Shown piece after piece: positions 6,794-7,957 of a stretch of 7,957 bases of DNA (its first letter is position 1; each line of letters starts with the position of its first letter). Origin of the DNA: Gemmatimonadota bacterium. GTDB taxonomy: Bacteria; GCA-2686955. The DNA is taken from contig NYZA01000042.1 of NCBI GenBank assembly GCA_002686955.1, forward strand, positions 1 through 7,957, in the 5' to 3' direction. The notes beneath the pieces were generated by a model. That model saw nothing but the letters and a program-made list of their open reading frames with translations, ran no database searches and was not told the DNA's origin. The translations under genes and the position numbers were made by a program.

Positions 6794-6822
6794 TTGACAG
6801 GCTCCAAACGTGGAGCTAAACA
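6794..6822 (+). promoter_or_regulatory. Sigma70-type promoter with spacer-filling palindromic operator
   Basis: TTGACA (6794-6799) is a perfect -35 box. Exactly 17 bp later is TAAACA (6817-6822), a weak -10 matching 3 of 6 bases. The spacer contains a perfect inverted repeat at 6801-6816, GCTCCA-AACG-TGGAGC, so a dimeric protein bound there would cover the polymerase contact zone. The next gene encodes an XRE regulator, and this family commonly represses its own promoter through such palindromes. The identity of the binding protein is inferred. Confidence 0.55.
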
Positions 6823-6965
6823 GTAGTATGCCGCGTGGACATGGGTCTCTGCACCACCGGGCTCAGCCGGAAACCGCAGTGTGAAATGGACCCTTTTCCA
6901 GCTCACGCATTGAACTCGGGTCGGCGGCGATCGCTCGACGCTTCGCTCGAAACCACTCTTACGTC

Positions 6966-6970
6966 GGAGG
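6966..6970 (+). promoter_or_regulatory. Ribosome binding site of the XRE-cupin gene
   Basis: GGAGG lies 6 nt before the ATG at 6977 and fixes this start. Confidence 0.7.
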
Positions 6971-6976
6971 TCAAGG

Positions 6977-7543
6977 ATGGTCAACTCCGCCGAAGTCGGC
7001 AGGCGCATTAAGAAGGTCCGCTCAGAGAAGCAGATGACATTGCGCGATGTCGCTCGACGCGCCAGTGTTTCGGCGACGCTCATCTCGGATATCGAACGCG
7101 GCAAGACCTCTCCGACGATCAAGAGCCTCTCCAAGATCAGCAAGGCGCTCGACGAAAGCATCGTGCTCTTCATCGAAGAAAGCCTCGCGACCGAGATATC
7201 TCTGACCACGGCAAACGAGCGGGCCACGGTGGTATCCGACAGAGGCGAGGTCATGATGACCTCGATGACCGGCGGCATCTCGTCGAGCCATCTCGATGTC
7301 ATCGAAGTGACCTACCAGCCACAGGCCGAGTCGCCATCGGCTCTCGTCCACCACGGGGAGAAATGCGGCTTGGTGATCGAAGGAGAGATCGAGGTCGAGA
7401 TCAAAGGCCAACTCCACCGAGTTCCCGAAGGCGCTAGCATCCATTTCAAGGCGGCTCATCCCCATACGATCGCCAACCCGCTCAACCAAGCCTCTCGTGT
7501 GCTCTGGGTCGTAACCCCCCGTCTGACCGTCCCGATGCTTTGA
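6977..7543 (+). CDS. XRE-family transcriptional regulator with C-terminal cupin domain
   Basis: The 188-residue protein has the two-part layout of XRE-cupin (PuuR/SutR-like) regulators. Residues about 7-62 form the helix-turn-helix domain (VGRRIKKVRSEKQMTLRDVA, then SVSATLISDIERGKTSPTIK, with the recognition helix near 32-42). Residues about 105-182 form a small cupin barrel. Cupin motif 1 is HHGEKCGLVIEGEIEV (His125/126, Glu128), and motif 2 is PEGASIHFKAAHPHTIANP (His156, His161, His163), so a metal or small ligand may be bound. Members usually repress catabolic, amino-acid, polyamine or sulfur genes and release DNA when the ligand binds; the ligand here is unknown. The ribosome site and promoter-palindrome upstream are strong. 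Its stop codon overlaps the start of the small membrane protein gene, so the two are probably made together. Confidence 0.92.
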   Translation: MVNSAEVGRRIKKVRSEKQMTLRDVARRASVSATLISDIERGKTSPTIKSLSKISKALDESIVLFIEESLATEISLTTANERATVVSDRGEVMMTSMTGGISSSHLDVIEVTYQPQAESPSALVHHGEKCGLVIEGEIEVEIKGQLHRVPEGASIHFKAAHPHTIANPLNQASRVLWVVTPRLTVPML

Positions 7544-7842
7544 GCGAGTCCAAGGGGCCACGGGACTCGATCCGCGCCGTGGCGCGTCTATACGTCTTCT
7601 GCGCCGCGATCATCGGCCTCTTCGCGGGGATAGGGGCCGTGACCCTGGCGACCTGGGGCGGGAATCTCCTGTCGATCGGGGGCGCCGTCGCGCTCCTGAC
7701 CCTCGCCGCCATCTTGGTCGCCACTCTGCTGCTCTTCGCCCAGCTATTCGAGCTCTTCGTCGAGGCGGTGGGATCGATTCAGGAGCAGACCAGGCTTCTG
7801 CGCGAGCTGGTTCGGATCGCGCGCTCGCGACCGGAGGACTGA
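7540..7842 (+). CDS. Small two-helix membrane protein, function unknown
   Basis: The 100-residue product begins at TTG, which shares TTGA with the TGA stop of the regulator gene, a layout typical of translational coupling. A GTG at 7579 is an alternative start that would leave almost no residues before the first helix. Two hydrophobic segments are visible, about 17-39 (LYVFCAAIIGLFAGIGAVTL) and 44-75 (a long run rich in Leu, Ala and Val). A charged tail (QEQTRLLRELVRIARSRPED) may form a short amphipathic helix. The N-terminus is also charged, so a helical hairpin with both ends in the cytoplasm is likely. I recognise no family. Possible jobs are a partner of the XRE regulator or an unrelated membrane protein. 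Continuous good codon use supports a real gene. Confidence 0.68.
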   Translation: MSESKGPRDSIRAVARLYVFCAAIIGLFAGIGAVTLATWGGNLLSIGGAVALLTLAAILVATLLLFAQLFELFVEAVGSIQEQTRLLRELVRIARSRPED

Positions 7843-7859
7843 TCGGTCTTCGGGGCCGG

Positions 7860-7880
7860 GCCTCAAGAGGCTAGGAGCCT
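7860..7880 (+). terminator. Overlapping hairpins after the membrane protein gene (weak terminator candidate)
   Basis: Two mutually exclusive stems overlap: GCCTC/GAGGC (7860-7871) and AGGCT/AGCCT with an AGG loop (7868-7880). There is no T-tract; GTTGCA follows. They may shape the RNA end but are not a classical Rho-independent terminator. Confidence 0.25.
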
Positions 7881-7957
7881 GTTGCACATAGCCTTCGCTT
7901 CGCCCGGCATCCGCCTTCGTTCCGATCTCTGCGTTGACGGGGCGCCATCCAGGCGCC
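7873..7957. repeat. Possible edge of a dispersed repeat or insertion-related sequence
   Basis: After the last gene the text becomes rich in short inverted words: CTTCGCTTCGC, GGCGCC at 7941-7946 repeated at 7952-7957 around ATCCA, and AGGAGCCTGTTGCA near the left side, a word resembling insertion-sequence ends. No gene is visible and the window stops here. This is impression-level evidence; only a genome-wide copy search can decide. Confidence 0.2.

Larger units (their letters stand above)
6625..6976. other. Regulatory intergenic region upstream of the XRE-cupin gene
   Basis: This 352-bp stretch shows no credible gene. It holds a CGAG-CGC-CTCG mini-hairpin (6634-6644) without a T-tract, two direct TGGACAT copies 11 bp apart (6646-6652 and 6657-6663), a TGCAAC/GTTGCA inverted pair (6754-6759 and 6777-6782), the promoter-palindrome at 6794-6822, and a leader of about 147 nt before the ATG at 6977. 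No strong terminator for the upstream gene is visible. Confidence 0.55.

Overview
The window is GC-rich bacterial DNA with short spacers and good Shine-Dalgarno sites. Everything from 1401 onward reads on the plus strand; one gene at the left edge reads on the minus strand. The gene set (RadC, a class I aminotransferase, long-form SerA, a PAS/HisKA-like sensor, an XRE-cupin regulator) is chromosomal. It fits a soil, sediment or marine proteobacterium, with a deltaproteobacterial/Myxococcota-like or related uncultured lineage as my best guess; the sequence alone does not settle this. No tRNA, rRNA, CRISPR array, phage gene or complete insertion sequence was found.

Layout. (1) 1-1143, minus: an exported, probably lipid-anchored protein with a beta-sandwich, carbohydrate-binding-like domain followed by the start of a TIM-barrel, glycosidase-like domain. 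The two parts lie in different frames, joined at a run of seven G (386-392), and the gene runs off the left edge. (2) 1144-1400: divergent intergenic region. (3) 1401-2165: RadC with an intact JAMM motif. (4) 2166-2677: a 512-bp non-coding stretch whose first half holds nine copies of a TTGYGAC motif, eight of them in strictly alternating orientation with a 51-52 bp period. (5) 2678-5485: a class Ib aspartate aminotransferase-like gene and serA, 21 bp apart, a probable amino-acid biosynthesis operon. (6) 5530-6624: a PAS protein with a histidine-kinase architecture. The phospho-acceptor His is kept, but the ATP-binding boxes are eroded. (7) 6625-6976: a regulatory region with a sigma70-type promoter whose 17-bp spacer is almost entirely a perfect 16-bp palindrome. 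(8) 6977-7842: an XRE-cupin regulator overlapping by TTGA with a small two-helix membrane protein. (9) 7843-7957: a hairpin-rich tail that may be the edge of a dispersed repeat.

How the genes fit together. The aminotransferase/SerA pair could supply serine from 3-phosphoglycerate, with the aminotransferase either handling aspartate/glutamate or standing in for SerC. The PAS protein may be a phosphatase or phosphotransfer scaffold rather than an active kinase. The XRE-cupin gene is probably autoregulated and co-translated with the small membrane protein. The least explained elements are the inverted-repeat array after radC, the spacer-filling palindrome before the XRE gene, and the frame break in the secreted protein.
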